From UBA2136 sp047635695 (GTDB lineage Bacteria > Pseudomonadota > Alphaproteobacteria > UBA2136), in NCBI GenBank assembly GCA_047635695.1, contig JBLILN010000003.1, positions 53,944 through 117,943 of the forward strand: a stretch of DNA of 64,000 nt, read 5' to 3'. Shown one piece after another: positions 24,446 through 32,424 of this stretch. The notes beneath the pieces are model-generated. The model worked only from the letters and a program-made list of their open reading frames with translations, was not told where the DNA came from and searched no databases. Within the stretch, counting starts at the first letter, position 1, and each line of letters opens with the position of its first letter. The position numbers and the translations under genes were made by a program.

Positions 24446-25021
24446 TTATCCGCTAATAACAGAGCTAATGGACGCAAGTTTCCCTGCAACAGCTAATTTA
24501 TTTATACCAAAGTAGCCACCAACAGCCAAAGCTAACATAAATGATAGAAGTGTAAATAAAACCGACTTCCTACAACGCATCGTTTTGAAAAACGTTACTT
24601 TATCAGTAGGTATTTCGCGCGTTTTACCAAGGTTTTCTACAATTAAATCAAACCGTTCTAATGCAAGCCACTTTTCGAGTATTTCAAGCTGGAGCCGCGT
24701 TTTAACACGACCTTTATACTTGTTAACAACACCAATTGTGCTATTTAAAATAAATCCAATACCTGCAAGGGCAACCCATCCTTGGATGGACGACAAAATA
24801 GCCATAGCACCAAAGGTGTAACCTGTAATAAGTAAAGCTTGTTTAATGAGCTCTTGAGCATCATGTAAATCTAAATCACGGCCTTGCCTACGCCCACGTA
24901 TTGTTTCCAATGTAAGTTCACTCAAACGATTTTTAGCATCTTCGCTTAAATTACCAATCAAATCCTCAACTGGTAAATCATTTGTAATTTCAATATTATC
25001 ATTTGCGCCCGACATAGGCAC
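24446..25021 (-). CDS. Hypothetical membrane protein, 191 residues
   Basis: An acidic N-terminal region (about 1-60) is followed by a pair of hydrophobic segments (about 68-100), an amphipathic basic stretch, and a second hydrophobic segment (about 152-175, VLFTLLSFMLALAVGGYFGI). The central basic helix includes RVKTRLQLEILEKWLALERFDLI. No family is recognised. It is transcribed alone, divergent from hemW across a 100 bp gap. The gap contains GGAGGT just before the ATG, a good ribosome site that supports this start. Confidence 0.6.
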   Translation of the reverse strand: MPMSGANDNIEITNDLPVEDLIGNLSEDAKNRLSELTLETIRGRRQGRDLDLHDAQELIKQALLITGYTFGAMAILSSIQGWVALAGIGFILNSTIGVVNKYKGRVKTRLQLEILEKWLALERFDLIVENLGKTREIPTDKVTFFKTMRCRKSVLFTLLSFMLALAVGGYFGINKLAVAGKLASISSVISG

Positions 25022-25120
25022 CTCCAGGGGTTATAGTAAAAGAATAAGTGTTTCGTATATATGTATACCAATAATTAAACATTGCTTGCTATAATTACAA
25101 GCCCTGTTATAGTGCAAATC

Positions 25121-26257
25121 ATGAAAAAACCCCTATCTATCTATATTCACTGGCCTTGGTGTAAAAGCAAGTGCCCTTATTGTGACTTTAATTCACATGT
25201 TGCACAAAATGCACCACATGATGCGTACATTGACGCCATATTAACTGACATAAACCACCAAAAAACACTCACTGGCGACAGATATGTGACCAGTATATTT
25301 TTTGGCGGCGGTACGCCTTCTTTAATGGAACCCCAATATATAGAACGTATATTAGCGCATGTTAATAATGTATACGGTATCAATAAAGACACTGAAATAA
25401 CCATGGAGGCCAACCCTACATCGTCGAGTGCTGATAAATTTAAGGGATTTCGTCATGCTGGCATCAATAGGCTAAGTATTGGTGTCCAATCATTCAACCC
25501 CGACGACCTTAAATTTTTAGGGCGTGAACATAGTGAAATAGATGCAAGGTATACAGTTGAGAACGCCTTAAATATTTTTGACAATGTCAGTTTCGATATG
25601 ATTTTTGGTTTACCGCACCAGCAACTTGACAGTTGGTTGTCACAACTTAAATATGCAATTGATATCGGCACGCAACATTTAAGCGCCTACCAATTAACCA
25701 TAGAAAAAAATACAGTTTTTTATGCACAAGTGAAAAAGAATAAATGGCGCCCAATGAATGATGATATTCAGGCAGACTTCTACGAAGCAACGAGAGAGCT
25801 CCTTACTGCGCATAATTACAACCATTATGAAATATCAAATTTCGCAAAGGATGGGTATAACTGTCAGCACAACTATAATATTTGGCAGTATGGTGACTAT
25901 ATTGGCGTTGGTGCAGGTGCACACGGTAGGGTAAAAAACACTAAAAATCAATGCATTGCCACACAAAATTACAAGATGCCTGACAAGTACATAGAGGCCG
26001 TGGAACATGTGAAACATGGTTTCTACAAAGAAACAAAGGTTCTTGCCGAAGAACAGCGCCAAGAAATGATTTTGATGGGTCTTAGAGTCGACAAGGGTAT
26101 ACCCTTAAGCTTGCTGAGTGATAAAACAGCAACCTGTCAACCCCTTCAGGGCCTAATTAGTAACGGACTGTTGCAAATAAATGGTGATAATATTGTCGTG
26201 ACAGACAAGGGCCAACTACTGCTCGACAGTATTTTACAGGAATTAATTATAGATTAG
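25121..26257 (+). CDS. hemW: HemW, radical SAM heme chaperone (HemN-like)
   Basis: A 378-residue radical SAM protein. The cluster motif is WCKSKCPYC (C14, C18, C21), followed by FFGGGTPSL, EANPTS, GINRLSIGVQSF, the LPHQQ segment, NIWQYGDYIGVGAGAHGR and a C-terminal winged-helix part. The C-x3-C-x2-C motif followed by Asp-Phe (not a fourth Cys) marks HemW, which inserts heme into apoproteins, rather than the coproporphyrinogen oxidase HemN. I use the ATG at 25121; an upstream TTG at 25082 would overlap a TATAAT hexamer at 25090-25095, which looks like the -10 box of a promoter with a short leader. The region matches the rph-rdgB-hemW neighbourhood. Confidence 0.88.
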   Translation: MKKPLSIYIHWPWCKSKCPYCDFNSHVAQNAPHDAYIDAILTDINHQKTLTGDRYVTSIFFGGGTPSLMEPQYIERILAHVNNVYGINKDTEITMEANPTSSSADKFKGFRHAGINRLSIGVQSFNPDDLKFLGREHSEIDARYTVENALNIFDNVSFDMIFGLPHQQLDSWLSQLKYAIDIGTQHLSAYQLTIEKNTVFYAQVKKNKWRPMNDDIQADFYEATRELLTAHNYNHYEISNFAKDGYNCQHNYNIWQYGDYIGVGAGAHGRVKNTKNQCIATQNYKMPDKYIEAVEHVKHGFYKETKVLAEEQRQEMILMGLRVDKGIPLSLLSDKTATCQPLQGLISNGLLQINGDNIVVTDKGQLLLDSILQELIID

Positions 26258-26786
26258 GGTCCGAGAGTATAAATTTTCGTTTTATATTTTTGTAGGGATA
26301 AGGTATTTAAGCGCAAATTAATTTCTGTAAAAATTTTTACGCCCACATGCCAACAAAACTTTATTTTAGAAAACAACAACTTAGCGGTCACATTTACCAG
26401 TAAGTATGTGTTTACATATAGTGCACGCATGCATAAGTTTTCACTTACATTATTTTACCAAACAAGCAAAAATACAAAAAGTTTATTTATCATAGCATTT
26501 GTAACTAAAACAACATAATGACATTTATACAACACGAACAAGCAACCAAGTTAAAAACTCTGTGTATTATTAATACTACTAAGCAAGCTTAAACGACACA
26601 TTTTTTAATTTTTCTACCTTTTTCAAAGTTTACTTAATTTTTCGAAGCAGGGTATAAGGGCTCTGTAAAATGTTTATTTATGCGTAGATGTGTTTTTCAG
26701 CTCATACCCATAGTAAAGGGCATTTGTACGCTGAGTAGTCACGATATAGTACATCATTATACTTAGCGAACCAGCTCATTATATAT

Positions 26787-26848
26787 TTATATATAAACCA
26801 TTTTAAACTAACTGAGTAATTACATTCAACCATTTGGTTTATATATAA
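26787..26848. repeat. Perfect 14-bp inverted repeat, 34-bp spacer
   Basis: TTATATATAAACCA at 26787-26800 pairs exactly with TGGTTTATATATAA at 26835-26848. It is not followed by a clear T run, so it is not an obvious terminator. It lies in the middle of a long gene-free gap. Confidence 0.6.
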
Positions 26849-26983
26849 TACAGTTTTATTTTAAGATGATATAACTATTTAAACAACCTCTGGAATAGGT
26901 GTAAACTGGGGGGGGGATGTTCGTCTACATCAGCTAAAAGGTATAGAAGCCTACTTACAGAGCTAGCGGTATTGTATAGACAC

Positions 26984-27007
26984 AAAAAAAGAGGGCCTAA
27001 ACCCTCT
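26984..27007 (-). terminator. Terminator after the BON-domain gene
   Basis: On the minus strand, AAGAGGG and CCCTCTT form the stem, followed by TTTTTTT, 18 bp past the stop codon of the BON-domain lipoprotein gene. Confidence 0.82.
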
Positions 27008-27024
27008 TATATATGAATTAAATG

Positions 27025-27666
27025 CTATTCTTCGATATCGTCTTCACTGTCAACCCAAGGCATAGTAAACAAGCTGTTCTTAAACGGCAGCTCAGCCTTG
27101 TAGAGGTTAATAAAGCTATGTACCTGCACAACGCCCTTTGTTGTTCTTGCTAGGTGTCGCACAGCCTCTCTTTCGGCCATATTTTCAGCCAAACCGAAGA
27201 TGTAAGCATGACCATTCACAGCTAAAACCTGATAATTTGTTGCGTGAATTGCCTTATCGGCAAACATATATGACTTCAACTGTGTTGCCACCCACGCATC
27301 AGATGAATACGTTGTTGTTGGGTAAATACCGTCCATAAATAGTTCGTTATAAACATCCTTCACACCCTCTATACTACGTACAAGTGACTCAACCTCAGAT
27401 GCAGTCTTGAGTGACTTCACGACACCTGTTAACAAAACATTGCCCTGTAAGACAGAAACTTCAACTTGCGTCAGGTATTTGTAATATTGGCCTGTTAGGC
27501 GATCTTTAATCAATGTTTTGATGTTGATATCAGATAGGGCCGCTTTTGCACTACGTTCTTGCGTACCTAAGTATCCAGCTGTTGCTGCACCACCAAGAAG
27601 TAGTGGCAAACAACCACTCAAAAGAAGTGATGATGACATAATCAACGCTAAAAAAACTTTATGCAT
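27025..27666 (-). CDS. dolP: BON-domain outer-membrane lipoprotein (DolP/YraP-like)
   Basis: A 213-residue lipoprotein with lipobox LLSGC (Cys at 19), then GGAATAGYLGTQERSAKAALSD as in the YraP/DolP family. Two BON domains follow, about 45-115 (containing VEVSVLQGNVLLTGVVKSL and VKDVYNEL) and 120-190 (YQVLAVNGHAYIFGLAENMAEREAVRHLAR). DolP keeps the outer membrane intact and assists the BAM complex in E. coli. The family context is supported by the yraN and lpoA homologues that follow, the same set as in the enterobacterial yra cluster. An acidic C-terminus (SEDDIEE) extends past the second domain. Confidence 0.85.
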   Translation of the reverse strand: MHKVFLALIMSSSLLLSGCLPLLLGGAATAGYLGTQERSAKAALSDINIKTLIKDRLTGQYYKYLTQVEVSVLQGNVLLTGVVKSLKTASEVESLVRSIEGVKDVYNELFMDGIYPTTTYSSDAWVATQLKSYMFADKAIHATNYQVLAVNGHAYIFGLAENMAEREAVRHLARTTKGVVQVHSFINLYKAELPFKNSLFTMPWVDSEDDIEE

Positions 27667-27720
27667 AATATTTTCCCCAAAAATTTATATACTTTTGTTC
27701 TACATAAGTTTGCGTCACCT

Positions 27721-28065
27721 TTAAAGAGAAAAAGCGTTTTCTATGTGTTCAATAAAGGGGGGAGTGGGGTAAATAAGCACCAAGTCTAGGCGCAGATTTT
27801 TATCTGGATACTTAAAAGAAAGCGCTTTAAGCTTTTTAAACAGTCGTTTTTGTTGCTGCGGATGTACAGCAAGATGCCCTTTTTCTTGGCTTTGACGCCA
27901 CTTGACCTCCACTAAAACAAGGCTGTAGCCTTTATAGGCTATAATATCACCCTCAATGCCGCCATCTTTATTGTTCATCGACAACGGCTTATACCCTTTA
28001 ATGATAAGTAATATAAGGGCCAACCATTCGCCCACCAGCCCTTTTATTTGCGATTTTTTTAACAT
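27721..28065 (-). CDS. yraN: YraN/UPF0102 nuclease-fold protein
   Basis: A 114-residue protein of the YraN family, whose members have a PD-(D/E)xK nuclease-like fold but no settled function. The Glu of GEWLALILL, the Asp of GIEGDIIAYKG, and the EVK in LVLVEVKWR correspond to the expected active-site residues; the usual GEID is altered to IEGD. It lies 55 bp upstream of the dolP-like gene, divergent from the LpoA-like gene across 130 bp, consistent with the yraM-yraN neighbourhood. Confidence 0.82.
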   Translation of the reverse strand: MLKKSQIKGLVGEWLALILLIIKGYKPLSMNNKDGGIEGDIIAYKGYSLVLVEVKWRQSQEKGHLAVHPQQQKRLFKKLKALSFKYPDKNLRLDLVLIYPTPPFIEHIENAFSL

Positions 28066-28197
28066 TTACTGTTTACACCCACATCTTTCATAGGATACTT
28101 TCATTTATAATGATTTATTTTTAGCCATTTAACTTTGTTTTACAAGCAATTGTTTAAAATTAAATATGCGTAAATTTCTATTATACAAGGGACTACC

Positions 28198-30030
28198 ATG
28201 CACTTAAAAGGCAAATATATAACAACATTGGCACTTATAGCCTTCACATTAAATGCCTATGCGCAAGACATGGCCGATGATGCCCCTTATGCGGAAAAGC
28301 ATTTTTCACTGCTGTTTAATACGCAGGCACCTACCCTTACCGACGCCTACAATAACGATACCTCCGCTACAGATGTGGGCCTTACCCCTGAGCAACATAA
28401 AGAAATAGCCATTAAATCCCTCAAAATAGGGCTCAACAATACCGCTCTTGAGCACCTTAGTGTTATTAAAGACCTAGGCGATGAACATGTTTTTAGCCGC
28501 TATGCTAAGGCTTTAGCCCTTTCAAACTTAGGCGAATTTGAAGACGCTCTTGATATTTTAAATACGCTTAGCCTCGAAAAAAGCTCATTTCAAGAGCCTG
28601 CAAAGGAATTTAGCAACAAGCTAAAACTTATTCTTGCGCAAGATGCCTTCAACAATGGTTCATACAACGTTGCAAGCAGCTGGCTTGAAAAGCATAACGG
28701 CCTCTATTCAAACCGTCAAAGCAACCGCCAGATAGAGCGCATACAAGACAAAATCAATAAAAAAGCCTTACAAACAGCAGGGTTTATGAAGGACGATATC
28801 GGCAGGCCTCTTAAAATTGCTCTGCTTATTCCTTTATCGGGCATGCATCAAGGGCTTGGCCAACAGCTTTTAGCCGCGGCACAACTTGCCTTGTTTAACG
28901 AACCTAACCCTAATATATTACTTTATCCGCATGACACTCAAAGCTCTGAGATGGGGGCTATAAGCGCCGTACAAAAAGCCATTAGTGATCGATCTGATAT
29001 CATTCTTGGCCCTCTCACAGACGTCAACACAAAAGCCATTACCCAGTATACAATACCTGCAAGTATCCCTGTGATTAGCTTTTCATCAAACAATAATATA
29101 GCCAGTCGTCATAGTGTTGTATTAGGTTACGCGCCGGAAGAGCAGGCTGTGGCCATGGCAAAATACGCTGCTGACAAAGGCATTAAATCAATTGCCATCC
29201 TTGCACCTAACACACCATACGGCATCCGTATGAGCGGCGCCTTTATGGAAGCGGCAGCCACTTATGATGTAACTATTACTGATAACGCCATATTTGACCC
29301 CAACTCACCTGATCAAACAAGGCAACTAAATCAATTCGCTCAAACAAAACAAGCACAAGACCTGCTAGACAAAGAACGTCAATTTTTAAATGACGAATAT
29401 AAGCTTGTCGGTGACGCTATGAATGACACGTCCCTCACCCGTATTGAAGAACTAAAAACAGCTAAACCTGAACCTATTGTTGAATTTGAAGCATTATACC
29501 TACCTGTAAGCGCTGACAAGTTGCCACTTATCGCTTCTCAGTTAGCATTTTTCAACATGGACACTGCCAATATTACCTTGCTCGGCACGGCAAAGTGGCA
29601 GAACAAATCGCTTCATAAAAACCGTGCAGAATACATACGTGGTGCCTTTTTCCCTGCGCCACCACATAACAGCATCAACCAGGCTTATAATGAATTTAAA
29701 CAGACTTACAACAAGGAAGCGCAAGCACTGAGCATTCTTGCCTATGACGGTATTACCCTACTCAATCAACTCTATCAAGAAAGTGACGGCAACCCACGCT
29801 TTATAGCCGACAACCTTTTTAGAGATGAAGGCTACAACCTTAAGGGCGGCCTGCTTCACTTTAATAAAGACGGCACGTCAAACCGCCTCTATAGTATTTA
29901 TGAAGTACGTAGCCACACATCCGTTGAGCGACAAAAGGCACCAAGCCAGTTCACACCCACACTGCCTGAAAATATTGATGTGCGTGAACGCAGTGACATA
30001 CGTGGTTTCTTCAACCCATGGGGCTTTTAA
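28198..30030 (+). CDS. LpoA-like penicillin-binding protein activator
   Basis: A 610-residue exported protein: the signal peptide ends NAYAQ (about residue 22). An alpha-helical TPR-like region covers about 50-200, with HLSVIKDLGDEHVFSRYAKALALSNLG. A type I periplasmic-binding fold starts at about 203 (LKIALLIPLSGMHQGLGQQLLAAAQLAL). This two-part design matches LpoA (YraM), the partner that activates penicillin-binding protein PBP1A. It lacks a lipobox cysteine, so it may be soluble or anchored differently from E. coli LpoA. The neighbours yraN and dolP support the assignment. It is the plus-strand gene of the cluster and ends in its own hairpin. Confidence 0.75.
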   Translation: MHLKGKYITTLALIAFTLNAYAQDMADDAPYAEKHFSLLFNTQAPTLTDAYNNDTSATDVGLTPEQHKEIAIKSLKIGLNNTALEHLSVIKDLGDEHVFSRYAKALALSNLGEFEDALDILNTLSLEKSSFQEPAKEFSNKLKLILAQDAFNNGSYNVASSWLEKHNGLYSNRQSNRQIERIQDKINKKALQTAGFMKDDIGRPLKIALLIPLSGMHQGLGQQLLAAAQLALFNEPNPNILLYPHDTQSSEMGAISAVQKAISDRSDIILGPLTDVNTKAITQYTIPASIPVISFSSNNNIASRHSVVLGYAPEEQAVAMAKYAADKGIKSIAILAPNTPYGIRMSGAFMEAAATYDVTITDNAIFDPNSPDQTRQLNQFAQTKQAQDLLDKERQFLNDEYKLVGDAMNDTSLTRIEELKTAKPEPIVEFEALYLPVSADKLPLIASQLAFFNMDTANITLLGTAKWQNKSLHKNRAEYIRGAFFPAPPHNSINQAYNEFKQTYNKEAQALSILAYDGITLLNQLYQESDGNPRFIADNLFRDEGYNLKGGLLHFNKDGTSNRLYSIYEVRSHTSVERQKAPSQFTPTLPENIDVRERSDIRGFFNPWGF

Positions 30031-30054
30031 TACCTCCCCGTCTTCTTTATAAAC

Positions 30055-30088
30055 CAAAAAAAACCTCACCATAAATGTGGGGGTTTAA
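30055..30088. terminator. Hairpin between convergent genes
   Basis: AAACCTCAC and GTGGGGGTTT form a slightly bulged stem; the minus strand has a run of eight Ts after it. It serves the minus-strand gene ending at 30107 and may also stop lpoA-side transcription. Confidence 0.68.
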
Positions 30089-30106
30089 TAATTTTCGCTA
30101 TACTGG

Positions 30107-30619
30107 TTAAGCCGTTTGAGCTTTGTTTAAACAGTGTGCTTTATAAACGCTTATAACCATGCGTAAAAACGCAGGCTCTGGCAACCAATAACCATGATGA
30201 TCACAGCCATATTCTACATGCCTATGCATTTTATGCTCACGGTCCATACCCGTCCACTTATAACCATTGTATACATAATCCGCTTTATAATTCTCATCAC
30301 CTTGGCGGCCACAAATATCACACGGATCAGCGGCTGTATAACAAACTTCCTTTGTCGCGCGGTTCTTTTCAACCCAAGCCCAAGCCGCGTTAAAGCCTTG
30401 GGGGAGCTCACTGTACTTTGACGCAAAACGTGCAACGTCATTAAATTGAACTTGCTGAGGCTGTTTTGACTGATAGTAAGAATATAGCAAACAGCATAAG
30501 GCAAAAACCATAAAACCCCCAAAAAAACCAGGCACCCCCCAATGACAAGCCCCTATAACCATGGGAGACCACTGCAATGCAAATAAAACCACTTCAAAGG
30601 CAATATTGTTTTTTTTCAT
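30107..30619 (-). CDS. Hypothetical membrane protein with Cys/His cluster
   Basis: A 170-residue protein with two N-terminal hydrophobic segments (about 6-24 and 26-47), then a soluble domain. The domain has PCDICG followed by HKMHRHVEYGCDHHGYW, so a CxxC pair plus Cys and His residues could form a zinc site. Trp- and Tyr-rich stretches suggest a compact domain. No family is recognised. It is transcribed alone with AAGGAG before the ATG. Nearby, its upstream gap holds one of the three 11-bp-period repeat arrays. Confidence 0.6.
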   Translation of the reverse strand: MKKNNIAFEVVLFALQWSPMVIGACHWGVPGFFGGFMVFALCCLLYSYYQSKQPQQVQFNDVARFASKYSELPQGFNAAWAWVEKNRATKEVCYTAADPCDICGRQGDENYKADYVYNGYKWTGMDREHKMHRHVEYGCDHHGYWLPEPAFLRMVISVYKAHCLNKAQTA

Positions 30620-30766
30620 AATTTACTCCTTAAGCAAATATATGCATTGTATACGTATAGGAATATATCCGTGAAAAATGAATGTAACATGTTATTTATG
30701 TATGCAATTTATAGGGCGTTTTGATTAAACTTTCAAGGCTTAGGGTGTGTTTTTTAGCAAAAAGTA

Positions 30767-30854
30767 TTTTTAATTCCTAAAATAGCCACTTTAATTCCAT
30801 GGCAATTCTACCTTAATTCTCTATTGATTCGCTTTTGATTCCGCTTCAATTCCT
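30767..30854. repeat. Degenerate 11-bp-period tandem array, copy A (8 units)
   Basis: From 30767 the sequence divides into eight consecutive 11-bp units, in phase and without gaps: TTTTTAATTCC, TAAAATAGCCA, CTTTAATTCCA, TGGCAATTCTA, CCTTAATTCTC, TATTGATTCGC, TTTTGATTCCG, CTTCAATTCCT. Seven of the eight have ATTC in the same columns. No ORF or hairpin explains this. Related arrays lie at 42031 and 60424. Confidence 0.75.
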
Positions 30855-30884
30855 CTTATTGAAGCATTTTTCATGCGTTATGAA

Positions 30885-31916
30885 CTAGAATGATAAGGCG
30901 AGGATACCCCTTGCAATAACCAGATTACTTTCAGCCGCACCTTGGCGCGATGCCAACTGTAAGTCGCACAAACGCTCCAATGAGCCACTCAGGCGCTTGG
31001 CTGGGTAGCTATTCATCTGCTGTGCAAATTCGCGCTTGCCAAAAAAGACAGGCGGCTTAAGTGACATCATAGCACGGTCAGCATTTTCACCCTGACCTAC
31101 CATCTCTTTAGCTTGGAGTAAGCGGCGCATATGTCGGATAACAAGGGCTAAAACCATACTGCTGTCCTGCCCCTCTTCTTTTAAAAAATGTAAGTACTCA
31201 TCGGCTTTTTGACGATCACGTAAGCCAATAGCGTCACATAACTTGAAGGCATTAACCGAAGGTGCTGCTGAAATACTCGCCAAACAATCTTCAATAGTCA
31301 CCTTGTCATTTTCGCCCACATAAATAGCAAGTTTTTCAAGCTCACCTACAGTAACAGCCCTATCATTGCCTAAGTTATCACTTAAAAATGCTAAGGCATC
31401 AGGGCTTAATTGCTTATTGGTTTTTGCAAAAAAATCCTTCACAACCCCCCTCACCCCTTGAGAATTATCAACATAACAACGTACGCCAATGGCATTTCCG
31501 TGTTTTTCTATTTGCTTAATAAAAGCTTGTTTTGGTTCAAAACCTGACGCTGAAAATACCAGCGTCACACCCTCTGTTAAAACATTTAGCGCGTCTGAGA
31601 TAGCCGCTGTAATTTTCTGTATTGCCTGTGTAGGTAAGTCCTTACTTACACCTTCTAAGTAAACTAACTTGTCAGAAAAACCAAAGGAAACCGTACTTAA
31701 ACTATCATTGAGTACTGTTGGGTTTTCAAGTAAATCCTCAACACGAATTCGGTCAACAGCGAACGGGTCATTCATGTCAGGCGCTATAGATTGAGCCACC
31801 TGCTTGGCAAAATATTTTGCTAAACCGGCGTCTTCACCATAAACGCACACAAGGCCATACCAAGAAGGCTTTGATTGCTTTAAAGCACTCTCGAGCTGTT
31901 TGACTGTCCACTTCAT
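30885..31916 (-). CDS. holA: DNA polymerase III subunit delta
   Basis: A 343-residue clamp-loader subunit. The N-terminal domain begins KWTVKQLESALK and includes VCVYGEDAGLAKYFAKQV, replacing the usual LLxGxDxxL element. The middle contains LVFSASGFEPKQAFIKQIEKHG and LGNDRAVTVGELEKLAIYVGE, typical of HolA. The C-terminal collar domain is helical. Delta opens the beta sliding clamp. It is the last gene of the DUF3576-leuS-lptE-holA run, 10 bp after lptE, an arrangement shared by many Alphaproteobacteria near parB. Confidence 0.88.
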   Translation of the reverse strand: MKWTVKQLESALKQSKPSWYGLVCVYGEDAGLAKYFAKQVAQSIAPDMNDPFAVDRIRVEDLLENPTVLNDSLSTVSFGFSDKLVYLEGVSKDLPTQAIQKITAAISDALNVLTEGVTLVFSASGFEPKQAFIKQIEKHGNAIGVRCYVDNSQGVRGVVKDFFAKTNKQLSPDALAFLSDNLGNDRAVTVGELEKLAIYVGENDKVTIEDCLASISAAPSVNAFKLCDAIGLRDRQKADEYLHFLKEEGQDSSMVLALVIRHMRRLLQAKEMVGQGENADRAMMSLKPPVFFGKREFAQQMNSYPAKRLSGSLERLCDLQLASRQGAAESNLVIARGILALSF

Positions 31917-31925
31917 TTTTCGGCC

Positions 31926-32420
31926 TTATTTTTGATTATAAAGGTAATAGTTCACTTGTTTAATAATTTCTTCTGTTAGGTAAATGGTGGCACTTTTTCT
32001 TGCCCTGTCTTTACCTGCCTCTGTGCCATAGGGAGATGTTTCAACGTTATAAGGCGCTGTTGCTGACAAATTACGCAGAAAAACTTCCTTACCTGCTTTA
32101 TTTTTCAAAAAAATATCTGTGTTTAAAACAACTTCCAAACGGTCTTCTGTGGCATCACGCAGGACGGCAAGTGTATTGGTTGATTCTTCTATCTCTGCGC
32201 TTAACGTATAAAGCGCATTATCACCTGCAATAAACACCTGTGACAGACGTTTATCAGCCAATTGGGCAATACGCCTTTCACCAGCAGATCGTGTAATAGA
32301 GGTCATTACAATAGTGCCAACCTGTACCTGTTGAACCGCATCTTTTGTCTGTTGGTAAATAGGGCTATAACCGCAAGCCGTTAACAATAAAGCTAATACA
32401 AATATGTATGTTTTTTTCAT
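31926..32420 (-). CDS. lptE: LPS-assembly lipoprotein LptE
   Basis: A 164-residue lipoprotein with lipobox LLTAC (Cys at 16) directly followed by GYSPIY, the usual start of mature LptE. Later segments (SARERRIAQLADKRL-like helix, TLSAEIEESTNTLAVLRDATEDR, VFLRNLSATAPYNVETSPYGTEAGKDRARKSATIYLTEEI) fit the alphaproteobacterial form. LptE plugs the LptD barrel and helps insert LPS into the outer membrane. It lies between leuS (4-bp gap) and holA, the conserved order in Proteobacteria. Confidence 0.85.
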   Translation of the reverse strand: MKKTYIFVLALLLTACGYSPIYQQTKDAVQQVQVGTIVMTSITRSAGERRIAQLADKRLSQVFIAGDNALYTLSAEIEESTNTLAVLRDATEDRLEVVLNTDIFLKNKAGKEVFLRNLSATAPYNVETSPYGTEAGKDRARKSATIYLTEEIIKQVNYYLYNQK

Positions 32421-32424
32421 AAAA

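Larger units (their letters stand above)
26258..27024. other. 767-bp gene-free region
   Basis: No convincing ORF, tRNA, rRNA, tmRNA, 4.5S or RNase P signature is seen on either strand. The stretch is AT-rich, with a run of nine Gs (about 26908-26916), a perfect 14-bp inverted repeat at 26787-26848, and a terminator for the gene on the right. It could hold an unrecognised small RNA or simply be decayed sequence. Confidence 0.6.

Noticed and set aside
25082..25120. TTG start for hemW adding 13 residues
   Set aside because: The extra residues do not resemble HemW N-termini, and the stretch contains a TATAAT hexamer suitable for a promoter.
26880..26945. Poly-G region as tmRNA or 6S RNA
   Set aside because: No tRNA-like acceptor, tag peptide frame or closing helices could be found around it.
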